64,000 nt of DNA from Methylobacterium sp. WSM2598 (GTDB taxonomy: Bacteria > Pseudomonadota > Alphaproteobacteria > Rhizobiales > Beijerinckiaceae). How positions within the stretch are numbered: the stretch's first letter is position 1; every line of letters begins with the position of its first letter. Shown piece after piece: positions 35,989 through 44,068 of this stretch. The notes under the pieces are model-generated. The model was given only the letters and a program-made list of their open reading frames with translations. It was not told where the DNA came from and did not search any database. The DNA is taken from assembly GCF_000379105.1 (NCBI RefSeq), contig NZ_KB900609.1:67802-131801 (forward strand), read 5' to 3'. The position numbers and the translations under genes were made by a program.

Positions 35989-36942
35989 TCAACCCTTGCG
36001 GCTGGTGGCGAGCGTGCTCCGGAGGGCCTGCCAGCGCTGCCAGAGCCCGTCGAGGGGGCGCGGCTCGCCCTCGCCGCGGCCCCGCACCACCACGGTCGCG
36101 GTCCGCCCGACGGTCAGCTGCGCCAGCGCCGGGGACGGGTCGAGGGTGACCCGCACCGGCACGCGCTGGGCAAGCCGCACCCAGGCGAAGGTCGGGTTCA
36201 CGTTGGCGAGGAGGTTGGCCCCGGCGCTGCGCTCCCGATCCTCGATGCCGGCCGCCACGCTCTCGACGCGCCCGGCCAGGTCGCGGCCGCCGCCCATCAG
36301 GTGGATGCTCACCGGGTCGCCGACCCGGATGCGGTCGAGCTTCGTCTCCTCGAAGTAGCCCTCCACGTGGAGCGTGTCGCGGTCGACGAGCGCCAGCACG
36401 GCCTTGCCGGTGGCCACGTAGCTGCCGGGGCGCAGTTCGAGGTTCGAGATGCGGCCGTTGACCGAGGCGCGCACCTCGGAGCGGGCGAGGTTGAGCTTGG
36501 CGAGGTCGCGGTCCGCCACCGCCTGGTCGTAGGCCGCGCGGGCACCCTGCTCGGTGGCGAGCGCCTGTTCGAGCCGCTGCTGCGACACGACGTTGTCGCT
36601 GAGCTGCTGGTAGCGGGCGAGGTCGGCCTCGGCCTGGGTCAGCGTCGCCTTGCGCCCCGCCACCACCGCCTCGGCCTGGCGCAGGGCCAGGGTGAAGCGC
36701 TCCGGGTCGATGCGGAACAGGAGGTCGCCGCGCTTCACCTCCTGGTTGTCCTTCACGTCGACGTCGCGGACCAGCCCGGACACGTCCGGGGCGACGCCGA
36801 CCACCTCGGCGCGCACGCGCCCGTCGCGGGTCCAGGGGGCCTCCAGGTAATAGTCCCAGAGGGCGGCGCCGACCACCAGCGCGACCAGGACCAGGAGGCC
36901 CGTGACGGCGAAGCGGCCGAGGAAGGCGAGGAAGCGGGTCAT
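35989..36942 (-). CDS. Efflux periplasmic adaptor (HlyD/AaeA-like)
   Basis: A 317-residue membrane fusion protein. One N-terminal span (AVTGLLVLVALVVGAALW), then the two half-lipoyl motifs around VVGVAPDVSGLVRDVDVKDNQEVKRGD and GRISNLELRPGSYVATGKAV, a coiled-coil hairpin between them and a beta-barrel (VEGYFEETKLDRIRVGDPVSI). It pairs with the FUSC and DUF1656 proteins as in AaeAB-type aromatic acid efflux. The start codon follows a 5-copy 10-bp tandem repeat that fills the gap to DUF1656. Confidence 0.9.
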   Translation of the reverse strand: MTRFLAFLGRFAVTGLLVLVALVVGAALWDYYLEAPWTRDGRVRAEVVGVAPDVSGLVRDVDVKDNQEVKRGDLLFRIDPERFTLALRQAEAVVAGRKATLTQAEADLARYQQLSDNVVSQQRLEQALATEQGARAAYDQAVADRDLAKLNLARSEVRASVNGRISNLELRPGSYVATGKAVLALVDRDTLHVEGYFEETKLDRIRVGDPVSIHLMGGGRDLAGRVESVAAGIEDRERSAGANLLANVNPTFAWVRLAQRVPVRVTLDPSPALAQLTVGRTATVVVRGRGEGEPRPLDGLWQRWQALRSTLATSRKG

Positions 36943-36992
36943 GGCGGGACTCGGCGGGACTCGGCGGGACTCGGCGGGACTCGGCGGGACTC
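36943..36992. repeat. 10-bp tandem repeat between DUF1656 and the HlyD gene
   Basis: Five perfect copies of GGCGGGACTC fill the whole intergenic spacer, from the ATG of the HlyD-type gene to the stop of DUF1656. Unit loss or gain would shift the spacing in 10-bp steps and could alter translation of the adaptor gene. Confidence 0.9.
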
Positions 36993-37194
36993 AGGCGAAG
37001 CGCGGGGCGAGGGCGACCACGGCGCCCAGGCAGGTCACCGTGAGGGCGGCGTCGAAGAGGGGGCGGTGCCAGACGAGGCGGTAGAGCCCGGCCCGGGCGA
37101 TGAGGCGGCGCAGGACCAGGCTGAGCGCGAAGGCGATCACGGCCTGGACCAGGAGCGCCGGCAGGAAGACGCCGTAGAGGTCGAGATCGGGCAT
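36991..37194 (-). CDS. DUF1656 small membrane protein (AaeX-like)
   Basis: A 67-residue protein with two hydrophobic segments: DLYGVFLPALLVQAVIAFAL and a C-terminal FDAALTVTCLGAVVALAP. The typical DUF1656 start (DLYGVFLP) is present. It is always found between FUSC and HlyD genes of aromatic acid efflux systems. Its ATG shares a base with the FUSC stop (TGATG). Confidence 0.88.
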   Translation of the reverse strand: MPDLDLYGVFLPALLVQAVIAFALSLVLRRLIARAGLYRLVWHRPLFDAALTVTCLGAVVALAPRFA

Positions 37195-39233
37195 CAGGCG
37201 GCCTCCGGGAGGGAGAGGCGACGGCGGGGCGGCCCATAGGGCGCCGCGTCGGGGAACAGGGCGCGCCGCAGGCCCGCGAGGCCGAGCAGGGCGTCGCGCC
37301 GCCCCTCCGGCCCGGGATCGGCCCCGATCCGCTGCAGGGCCGCGTCGATCTCCACGAGGAGCATCGGATCGGCCGTGTCCGGGCCGCCGCGATAGTGGCG
37401 GGCGACGCCGTCGAGCACCCGGTCGAGGGCGGCGACGTGGTCGGCCGGGAGCCCGTGGCGGGCGCGCCGCAGGAAGACCAGCACCATCCCGACGCGCAGT
37501 TCCGCCAGGGTGTCGACCCGGCGCAGCGCGCTGTCCGGCGCCGCGGCGGCGATGCGCGGCACCAGCAGCCCGAGGCGGTCGAGCATCAGGGCCGCGAAGG
37601 CGACCCGGTCGCCGCGCCCGCGCCGCGCGGCGGCCCGGGCGAGGTCCCGGCGGCTCGCCCGCAGCAGGCGCCACCCTCCCTGCTCGGCGCCGATCGACCG
37701 GGTCAGGCCGGTGACGAGGGCGGCGATCCAGATCCCGGCGATCAGCGCCACGCTGGAATTCACGAAGGCGGCGAATTCCGCATCGTACCTGTCCTGGATG
37801 GCGAGGAGCGCGTTGCCGTTGACCCCGAGGGCGATCCCGGCCGCGGCGGTGCGCGGATGCGCCATCAGCAGGCCGCACAGGAGGAGCGGGGGACCGACGG
37901 CGAGCGTCAGCATGACGAAGTCGTGGACCCGAGGCAGAACCCCGAACAGCAGCAGGCCCGCCGCGACCGCGCCCACGGCCGACCATTGCGCGAAGCCGAG
38001 GATCGAGGGGGTGGGGTCGTCCTGCGCGGCGAACAGGCAGCAGAGGACGAAGCCCATCATGGCGGCGGTGGCGCCGTCCGGCCACGCCGTGGCGATCCAC
38101 AGGCCGACGCAGAGTGCCGCCGAGACCAGCAGGCCGAGGACCGAGCGCAGCGCCATGCCGTGGTCGCGGTGGCGGGGCGGGCGGGCCGCGAACTCGCCCC
38201 CGTAGGCGAGGGGCGCGGCGAGCGGGCCGCCGCCGCGCGCGATGTGCCCCTCGAGGGTGCGGCAATCCCGCGACAGGGCGACGAGCTCGCGCAGCCGGTC
38301 GAGCAGGCTCGCCCGCACCAGCAGCGTCCAGTCGGGATCGGCCGGCAGCCCGCGCTCGGCGGCCTCGATCCGGGCGGTCAGCGCGGCCATGCCCTCGGCC
38401 GGTGCCCCGGCCTCGGACCACGCGTCGAGCGCCGCCATCAGGTCGCGCAGGTCCGCGGTCAGGCCCGAGACGGCCCGCAAGGCCGCGATCCGGTCGGCCA
38501 GGGAGGAGAGCACCGGCAGGAGCAGGAGCATGCGCGCCCGCAGCGTCGCCACCCAGGGGGCGGCGGCGGCCTGCCGCGAGGTGTCGTAGGCGAGGTGGGA
38601 GGCGAGCACGTCGATCTCGCCCGCGTCGGCCGCGAGGCGCAGGCGCCGGGCGCGCACCTGCGGGTCCTCGGCGGCGCCCGAGAGCACCTCGGCGGTCCAG
38701 CGCCCGGCCTCGCCGAGCCAGGCCGCGATGCGCTGCGCCACCACCGGCGCGACCGATTGCGGGACAACGAGGCTCGACACCAGGGCGGCGCAGAGGATGC
38801 CGAGGGTGATCTCCTCGGCCCGCGCCACCGCGGTGTCGAAGATCGAGCCCGGGTCGGTCACCGCCGGGAAGCCGATCAGGGCCGCCGTGTAGCCGGCGAG
38901 CATGAACAGGTAGCTGCGCGGCGTCCGGTCGAGGAGCGACAGGTAGAGGCAGCCGGCGGTCCAGAGGGCGAGGGCGGCGGTGAGGAGTTCCGGGGCGTCG
39001 ACGAGGTTCGGCACCAGGGCGACCGCCGCCGCCACGCCGATCAGGGTGCCGCCGACCCGGTAGAGGGCCTTCGAGCGGGTCGCCCCCGACAGCGCCTGGG
39101 CCGTGATGAACACCGTCGCCATCGCCCAGTAGGGGCGGGGCAGGTCGACCCAGAGGGCGATCCAGAGCGCGAGCAGGGCGGCGCCCGCGGTCTTGCCCGC
39201 GAAGAGCCACGCGCGCCAGCCGGGCAGGGTCAT
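37194..39233 (-). CDS. FUSC-family efflux protein (AaeB-like)
   Basis: A 679-residue inner-membrane protein with two clusters of spans (about 10-165 and 345-500) flanking cytoplasmic domains, the FUSC layout. WIALWVDLPRPYWAMATVFI and SKALYRVGGTLIGVAAAVAL are the canonical first-repeat motifs, echoed in the second cluster by LWIATAWPDGATAAMMGFVL. It is probably a p-hydroxybenzoic acid or related aromatic acid exporter. The ATG overlaps the MarR stop codon (ATGA), so it is coupled to its likely regulator. Confidence 0.9.
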   Translation of the reverse strand: MTLPGWRAWLFAGKTAGAALLALWIALWVDLPRPYWAMATVFITAQALSGATRSKALYRVGGTLIGVAAAVALVPNLVDAPELLTAALALWTAGCLYLSLLDRTPRSYLFMLAGYTAALIGFPAVTDPGSIFDTAVARAEEITLGILCAALVSSLVVPQSVAPVVAQRIAAWLGEAGRWTAEVLSGAAEDPQVRARRLRLAADAGEIDVLASHLAYDTSRQAAAAPWVATLRARMLLLLPVLSSLADRIAALRAVSGLTADLRDLMAALDAWSEAGAPAEGMAALTARIEAAERGLPADPDWTLLVRASLLDRLRELVALSRDCRTLEGHIARGGGPLAAPLAYGGEFAARPPRHRDHGMALRSVLGLLVSAALCVGLWIATAWPDGATAAMMGFVLCCLFAAQDDPTPSILGFAQWSAVGAVAAGLLLFGVLPRVHDFVMLTLAVGPPLLLCGLLMAHPRTAAAGIALGVNGNALLAIQDRYDAEFAAFVNSSVALIAGIWIAALVTGLTRSIGAEQGGWRLLRASRRDLARAAARRGRGDRVAFAALMLDRLGLLVPRIAAAAPDSALRRVDTLAELRVGMVLVFLRRARHGLPADHVAALDRVLDGVARHYRGGPDTADPMLLVEIDAALQRIGADPGPEGRRDALLGLAGLRRALFPDAAPYGPPRRRLSLPEAA

Positions 39234-39703
39234 GAGGCGGCCCTCGCGGCGGGCAGGATCGCCGGGCCGAGCCGCTCGCCGGCGCCCTCGCGCAGGGCGC
39301 TCAGCACCCGCAGGGTCGCGCGCAGGTCCTCGTCCGGCACCTCGGCGAAGAGGCGCCCGCGCAGGCGGTCGAACTCCGCCTCGATCGCGCCGACCCGGGC
39401 CCGGCCCTCCTCGGTGAGGCTGATCACCTTGGCGCGCCGGTCGGTCGGGTCCTCCCGCCGGGTCACCAGGCCCGCCTCCTCGACCTGATCGAGCAGGCGC
39501 ACGAGCGTCGGTCCCTCGACACCGAGCGCCTCGGCCAGGGCCGATTGGCGCGGCTCGCCGCCGAGGCGCCCGACCATCAGGAGCGGCAGGGCGGTGGCCT
39601 CGGTGAGGCCGAAGGCGGTGACGACCTCGTCGGCGGCGCGCCGCCAGGCGCGGCCGGCCCGCACGAGGCCGAGGGTCAGGGTCTGGAGGAGCATCCGGCG
39701 CAT
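39230..39703 (-). CDS. MarR-family transcriptional regulator of the efflux operon
   Basis: A 157-residue winged-helix protein. SALAEALGVEGPTLVRLLDQVEEAGLVTRREDPTDRRAKVISLTEEG is the recognition helix and wing. It is the first gene of the MarR-FUSC-DUF1656-HlyD operon and overlaps FUSC by 4 bp, so it most likely represses its own operon and responds to the exported aromatic compound. A sigma70-like promoter with an overlapping inverted repeat precedes it. Confidence 0.9.
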   Translation of the reverse strand: MRRMLLQTLTLGLVRAGRAWRRAADEVVTAFGLTEATALPLLMVGRLGGEPRQSALAEALGVEGPTLVRLLDQVEEAGLVTRREDPTDRRAKVISLTEEGRARVGAIEAEFDRLRGRLFAEVPDEDLRATLRVLSALREGAGERLGPAILPAARAAS

Positions 39704-39746
39704 GGCACCTCGCTGCGACGGCCCGGGCGACCGTTGCGGAGGCTGA

Positions 39747-39775
39747 TAAGTAGGGTCCTAACGATTGCGCGGCAA
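39747..39775 (-). promoter_or_regulatory. Promoter and possible operator of the MarR efflux operon
   Basis: On the minus strand TTGCCG (39775-39770), a 17-nt spacer and TACTTA (39752-39747) form a good sigma70-type promoter 44 bp before the marR-type start codon. TAGGACCCTA, a quasi-palindrome at 39760-39751, overlaps the spacer and the -10 hexamer and is a candidate autoregulatory operator. Confidence 0.5.
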
Positions 39776-39891
39776 CGACCGGGTCATGCGCTGCGCGCCG
39801 CCCTCACCGGAGCCGGGCGACGTCGCATGCGCCGGCGGAAGGGACGGGCCGGCCCGGGATCCTCGGGCGGCGAGCGGCGCGGCCGGCCCGC

Positions 39892-40632
39892 TCACAGGCC
39901 CGGGCCCTTGGCGGCTCCCAGAATCCGCCCCGGCCCGCCATACTCGGCCTGCAGCACCAGCACGTAGGAATCCGCGTCGCCCGAGGCCTGGAGCAGGCCG
40001 CGCGGCACCTCGTAGCGGGCGGGCGCGCCGGTCCAGTGGCCGACATGGTGCATGCCGCGCACCACGTTGCGGTAGGTGACGGTCTTGCCCCGGTTCTCGC
40101 CGCGCGCGATGGCGACCTCCCGCGAGCGGGACACCGGCAGCAGCCACAATTCGGCGGTGCGGCCGGCATCCGGCGCCGCCCCGACCTCGATCCGGATGCG
40201 GTCGTCCTCGACCACGGAGCGGATCGGCACCGGCAGGCTCACGGCCGTCCCGGGATCGCGGATGGTGTGCTCGAGGGCGCTGCGGTCGGAGCCGACCACC
40301 GCCGAGGCGCCGTTGATCACGGCCTGCGGCGTGTAGACCTGCCGGTCGCCGCGCACCCCCGCATAGGCGCGCTGGCGCTCCGTGAAGGCCGCGTGGGCGA
40401 GGGTGTCCTTCCAGCCGAGATAGTCCCAGTAGGTGACGGGCAGGCTCAGGGCGATGACGCTCGGGTCCCGCGACAGGTCCCCGATGATGCGGTCGGCGGG
40501 CGGGCAGGCCGAGCAGCCCTGGCTGGTGAAGAGTTCGATCACCGCCCGCGGCTCCTCGCCCGCGCCGGCCGGCGGCGCCCCGGTGAGGAGCAGCGCCGGG
40601 AGAAGCCATCGGAGAACCGCCGCGCGCGTCAT
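39892..40632 (-). CDS. DUF1223 exported thioredoxin-like protein
   Basis: A 246-residue periplasmic protein. Signal peptide through about residue 24, then AVIELFTSQGCSACPPADRIIGDLSRD, a thioredoxin-fold start with CSAC in the CxxC position, and VTYWDYLGWKDTLAH plus TPQAVINGASAVVGSDR, all DUF1223 marks. The activity is unknown, presumably thiol redox. It is 7 bp downstream of lpxXL and may be read through from the lipid A cluster. Confidence 0.88.
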   Translation of the reverse strand: MTRAAVLRWLLPALLLTGAPPAGAGEEPRAVIELFTSQGCSACPPADRIIGDLSRDPSVIALSLPVTYWDYLGWKDTLAHAAFTERQRAYAGVRGDRQVYTPQAVINGASAVVGSDRSALEHTIRDPGTAVSLPVPIRSVVEDDRIRIEVGAAPDAGRTAELWLLPVSRSREVAIARGENRGKTVTYRNVVRGMHHVGHWTGAPARYEVPRGLLQASGDADSYVLVLQAEYGGPGRILGAAKGPGL

Positions 40633-40639
40633 GCGATCA

Positions 40640-41644
40640 TCAAGCCCCCGTGATCGGCCCGACGGAAGTCACGTTAGCTTGAGCCGGGGCCGAGGACACG
40701 CCCGGCTGCTCCGTGCGCGGCAGCATCGCGGGCCGCCAGCGCCGGTGCATCCACATCCACTGGTCGGGATGCTCGCGCACCCATCCCTCGATCACCCGCG
40801 TCATCGCCTGCATGGCGCCGCGGACGTCCACCGCCCCGGCGGCGTCGCGGGGCAGGTCGAGGGCCGGGGTGAGTTCGAGCCGGAAGCGGTCCGCGCCGAG
40901 GCGGATCACCCGCACGCCGTGGACCGGGCACTCGTAGTGGCGCGCGAGCTTGGCCAGGAGCGGGTTGACCAGGACCGGCCGGCCGAAGAACTCGACCACC
41001 ACCCCGCGGGTGAAGTGCTGGTCGACCAGCATCCCGAGATGGCCGCCGCGCTCGACCACGCCCTGCATGGCGAAGGCGGCGCCCGGGCCCGCCGCGGTGA
41101 GGCCGCCCATCGTGGCCCGGCGCACCTCGGCGACGAGGCGCTTGGCCGCCGGGTTGTTGGGCGGGCGGAAGACCGCGCTCGCCTCCAGGCCGAAGCGCGC
41201 CGCGCAGATCGCCGGCAATTCCCAGTTGCCGAGGTGCGCGGAGAAGATCAGGCCCGGCCGGCCGTCGTCGCGCAGCGCGAAGAAGTGCTCGATGCCCTCG
41301 ACCTCGATCCGGCCGGGAGCCGGGGCCTGCGGGTCGTAATCGAAGATCTCGCCGAGATGGGCGTACTCGGCGCCGGTGCGGCCGAGATTCTCCCAGGCCC
41401 CGCGGGCGAGGGCGGCGATCTCCGCCTCGCTGCGCTCCGGAAAGGCCTGGCGCAGGTTGTCGAGGGCGGTGCGGTGCGCGGGCAGGCGCGGCCCGAGCGT
41501 CCGGCCGAGCCAGGCCCCGAAGCCGCCCGCCCGCCGCGGCCCGAGCAGGCTCGCGATGCCGAAGAGCAGGCGCACCAGCGCGATCATCGGCCATTCGGCG
41601 AGGCGGGAGGCGGTGCGGTACAGCCTCAACTTCAGGCGCAGCAC
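40640..41644 (-). CDS. lpxXL: Lipid A very-long-chain acyltransferase, LpxXL (LpxL/HtrB family)
   Basis: A 334-residue inner-membrane acyltransferase. The HX4E catalytic motif is H137LGNWE142; RTALDNLRQAFPE and WENLGRTGAEY are family conserved, and FRPPNNPAAKRLVAEVR and LVDQHFTRGVVVEFFGRPV line the active site. By sequence it could be any LpxL-type late acyltransferase. The assignment to LpxXL, which transfers a 27-hydroxyoctacosanoate-type chain from AcpXL to lipid A, rests on its position at the end of the acpXL-fabZXL-fabF-adh cluster. Confidence 0.87.
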   Translation of the reverse strand: MLRLKLRLYRTASRLAEWPMIALVRLLFGIASLLGPRRAGGFGAWLGRTLGPRLPAHRTALDNLRQAFPERSEAEIAALARGAWENLGRTGAEYAHLGEIFDYDPQAPAPGRIEVEGIEHFFALRDDGRPGLIFSAHLGNWELPAICAARFGLEASAVFRPPNNPAAKRLVAEVRRATMGGLTAAGPGAAFAMQGVVERGGHLGMLVDQHFTRGVVVEFFGRPVLVNPLLAKLARHYECPVHGVRVIRLGADRFRLELTPALDLPRDAAGAVDVRGAMQAMTRVIEGWVREHPDQWMWMHRRWRPAMLPRTEQPGVSSAPAQANVTSVGPITGA

Positions 41645-41745
41645 GGGGGAACTCGCAGGTCGGGGCGGCGGGACCGGCCGGTGCCTGTCCGCCGCACGGG
41701 CTCAGAGAGGGGCGGGTCGGGCGCGCGGAAGACGCGCCCCGGGCC

Positions 41746-42768
41746 TCACAGGGTGGCGATGATCTTGCCGAAAACCTGGCGGGATTCGAGCCGGGCGAGC
41801 CCCTCCTCGAACCGCGCCAGGGGCAGCACCGTGTCGACGACCGGGGTCAGGCCGGCCGCCATCTTGGCCAGCGCCTCCGCGATGTTGGCGAGGCGGCAGC
41901 CGAACGAGCCGGTGATCCGGTACTGCTGCTGGAAGAGCTGCATCAGGTTCATGGTGGCGGAGACGCCCGAGGTCGAGCCGCAGGTCACCAGCCGCCCGCC
42001 GCGCTTCAGGCAGAGCAGCGAGCCGTTCCAGGTCTCGGCCCCGACATGCTCGAAGACCACGTCGACGCCCTTGCGCCTGGTCAGCCGCCGCACCTCGCCC
42101 TCGAAGCGCTCGCGGCGGTAATTGATGACGTGGTCGGCCCCCAGCGCCCTGGCCTTCTCGCCCTTGGCGTCGTCGCCCACCGTGGTGAAGACCGTGCAGC
42201 CGATCGCCTTCGCCATCTTGATCGCCGCGGTGCCGATGCCCGAGCCGCCCGCATGGACCAGGATCGACTCGCCAGGCTCCAGGCGGGCATTGTCGAACAG
42301 CATGTGCTGCACGGTGCCGAAGGCGATCGGCGCGCAGGCCGCCTCGACGAGGCCGACCCCCGCCGGGACCGGCACGACGAGCCGGGCCGGCATCACCACG
42401 CGCTCGCGCGCGAAGCCGTCGATGTGGAAGCCCATCACCCCGCCGACCTCCTCGCAGAGGTTGTCCCGGCCCTCCCGGCAGGCGCGGCAATGCCCGCAGG
42501 TGAGGGCGCCGTAGAGGGCGACCGGGTCGCCGGCCCTCAGCCCCGCCACGCCCTCGCCGACCGCCGCGACCTCGCCCGCGGCCTCCGCCCCCACGGTGAG
42601 CGGGAGCCGCCGCTTGGCGAAGGCCATGCCGCGGAAGCCCCAGACGTCGATGAAGTTGAGGCCGACCGCGCGGATCCGCACCTCGACCTCGCCCGGGCCG
42701 GGCGGGGGCGGCGCGTCGACCTGCGTCAGGCGCAGGTCGCGTTCGCCGAAGATCTGAAGGGCTTGCAT
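41746..42768 (-). CDS. Zinc-binding dehydrogenase of the VLCFA cluster (adhXL type)
   Basis: A 340-residue medium-chain dehydrogenase/reductase. The structural zinc lobe is intact (C91GHCRACREGRDNLC105), and the NADP-binding fold has VHAGGSGIGTAAIKMAKAIG. However, the catalytic-zinc positions are replaced: NFIDVWGFRGM has no Cys-His pair and the GHE motif reads GAE, so it is probably a zinc-independent reductase in chemistry, like enoyl or quinone reductases. That suits an enoyl reduction role in VLCFA elongation. It lies between the SH3 gene and lpxXL. Confidence 0.87.
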   Translation of the reverse strand: MQALQIFGERDLRLTQVDAPPPPGPGEVEVRIRAVGLNFIDVWGFRGMAFAKRRLPLTVGAEAAGEVAAVGEGVAGLRAGDPVALYGALTCGHCRACREGRDNLCEEVGGVMGFHIDGFARERVVMPARLVVPVPAGVGLVEAACAPIAFGTVQHMLFDNARLEPGESILVHAGGSGIGTAAIKMAKAIGCTVFTTVGDDAKGEKARALGADHVINYRRERFEGEVRRLTRRKGVDVVFEHVGAETWNGSLLCLKRGGRLVTCGSTSGVSATMNLMQLFQQQYRITGSFGCRLANIAEALAKMAAGLTPVVDTVLPLARFEEGLARLESRQVFGKIIATL

Positions 42769-42923
42769 GGTTCTGCTCGGGGTGGGGGCGAGGCCGGGCG
42801 CTGGGCCCGGGATGGAGTCCGGTGCGGGCGGCGCGGCGGCGCCGGGGAGCCGCGCCGCGGGGTGTCGGGAGACGTCATGGCCATCGGCCGCAGGATCCCG
42901 CAACGCGGCGCGCGAGGCCATCC

Positions 42924-43205
42924 TCACTCCGGCGCCAGGAACTTGCGTCGGGCCCAGCCGACGATGCGGCCGTACTTGACCCGGCACCACGTGCGCCCGC
43001 TCGGCGTGTCGGTGGTGCAGCCGAAGCCGCGCAGGCGCGCGTCCCAGGGGGCGCGGCCGACAGCCGGCGCGGTGGCGTCGGGCGCCTCGCGGATGCTGAG
43101 GGAATCGCCCGGGGGCACGTCGTCGACCCGGAACGTCTCGGATTGGGCGAGGGCCGCTCCGGTCGCGAGGACGAGAGCGGCCGCCGCCAGGCGGATGCGG
43201 CGCAT
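42924..43205 (-). CDS. Small exported SH3-like protein
   Basis: A 93-residue protein. Signal peptide RLAAAALVLATGAALAQ, then a bacterial SH3 fold: DSLSIREAPDATAPAVG...RTWCRVKYGRIVGWARRKFLAP, with a cysteine pair (GFGCTTDTPSGRTWC) likely disulphide bonded. Such domains bind peptidoglycan or proteins. It is inserted between fabG and the dehydrogenase of the VLCFA cluster. An upstream ATG at 43235 would add ten residues. Confidence 0.72.
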   Translation of the reverse strand: MRRIRLAAAALVLATGAALAQSETFRVDDVPPGDSLSIREAPDATAPAVGRAPWDARLRGFGCTTDTPSGRTWCRVKYGRIVGWARRKFLAPE

Positions 43206-43297
43206 CGCGCGAGGTCCCTGATTGCGCGCCGTCATCGGCGCAACCCGCTTCGGTGACGATGTTGGGCGCAGACAATGCGGCGGTTTCAAGAGCGCGC

Positions 43298-44068
43298 TCA
43301 GCCCCGGTGCACGCCCATCATGGCGGTGAGCCCGCCATCGACCGGGAGCACCGCCCCGGTGATGTAGGCGGCTTGCGGCCCCATCAGGAAGGCGACGAGC
43401 CCGGCCACGTCCTCGGGCGCGGCGAAGCGCCCCGCCGGGATCTGCTTCTCCATGGCGGCGCGGTGGGCCGCGTAGGGCGCCATCATGGCGGTGTCGACGA
43501 AGCCCGGCGCCACCACGTTCACGGTGACGCCGCGCCGGGCGCATTCGAGGGCCAGGGTGCGGCAGTAGCTGATGAGGGCGCCCTTGCTCGCCGCGTAGGC
43601 GGCGTTGCCCGGATTGCCGCGCAGGGCCGCCACCGAGCCGATCGCCACGATGCGGCCGGACTTCGCCCGGGTCATCGGCCGCACCAGCGCCTTGGCGAGG
43701 CGGGTGAGCGACCAGAAGTTCACCTGCATCGCCGCCTCGGCCCGGTCCTGGTCGAGCATGGCCGCGAGCGCGTCGGAGGACTGGCCCGCATTGTGCACGA
43801 GCCCGTGATAGCCGGTCTCCGCCGCCGCCTCCGCGAAGGCGTCGAGGCGCGCCCGGTCGGCGAGGTCGAGGGGGAGCGCCCGCACGGCCCGGTCCGGATG
43901 CGCCGCCGCGAGCTCCGCCGCCAGCGCCGCCGCGGCCTCGGCCGAGCCGCGGAAGGTGAAGTCGACGTCGTGGCCGGAGGCGGCGAGCGCCCGCACGACC
44001 GCGGCGCCGAGGCCCCGGGCCCCGCCCGTGACGAGGACGCGCCCGCCGCGCGCGGGGGAGGCGGTCAC
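43298..44068 (-). CDS. 3-oxoacyl-ACP reductase (FabG-like SDR)
   Basis: A 256-residue short-chain dehydrogenase. VLVTGGARGLGAAVVRAL is the cofactor motif, HNAGQSSD the NAG motif, and AIGSVAALRGNPGNAAYAASKGAL holds the Ser-Tyr-Lys triad; GAVLPVDGG ends the fold. GTG start overlapping the fabF1XL stop (GTGA). It should reduce the beta-ketoacyl-AcpXL intermediates. The classical Rhizobium cluster, as I recall it, lacks a dedicated fabG here, so this is a local addition. Confidence 0.9.
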   Translation of the reverse strand: MTASPARGGRVLVTGGARGLGAAVVRALAASGHDVDFTFRGSAEAAAALAAELAAAHPDRAVRALPLDLADRARLDAFAEAAAETGYHGLVHNAGQSSDALAAMLDQDRAEAAMQVNFWSLTRLAKALVRPMTRAKSGRIVAIGSVAALRGNPGNAAYAASKGALISYCRTLALECARRGVTVNVVAPGFVDTAMMAPYAAHRAAMEKQIPAGRFAAPEDVAGLVAFLMGPQAAYITGAVLPVDGGLTAMMGVHRG

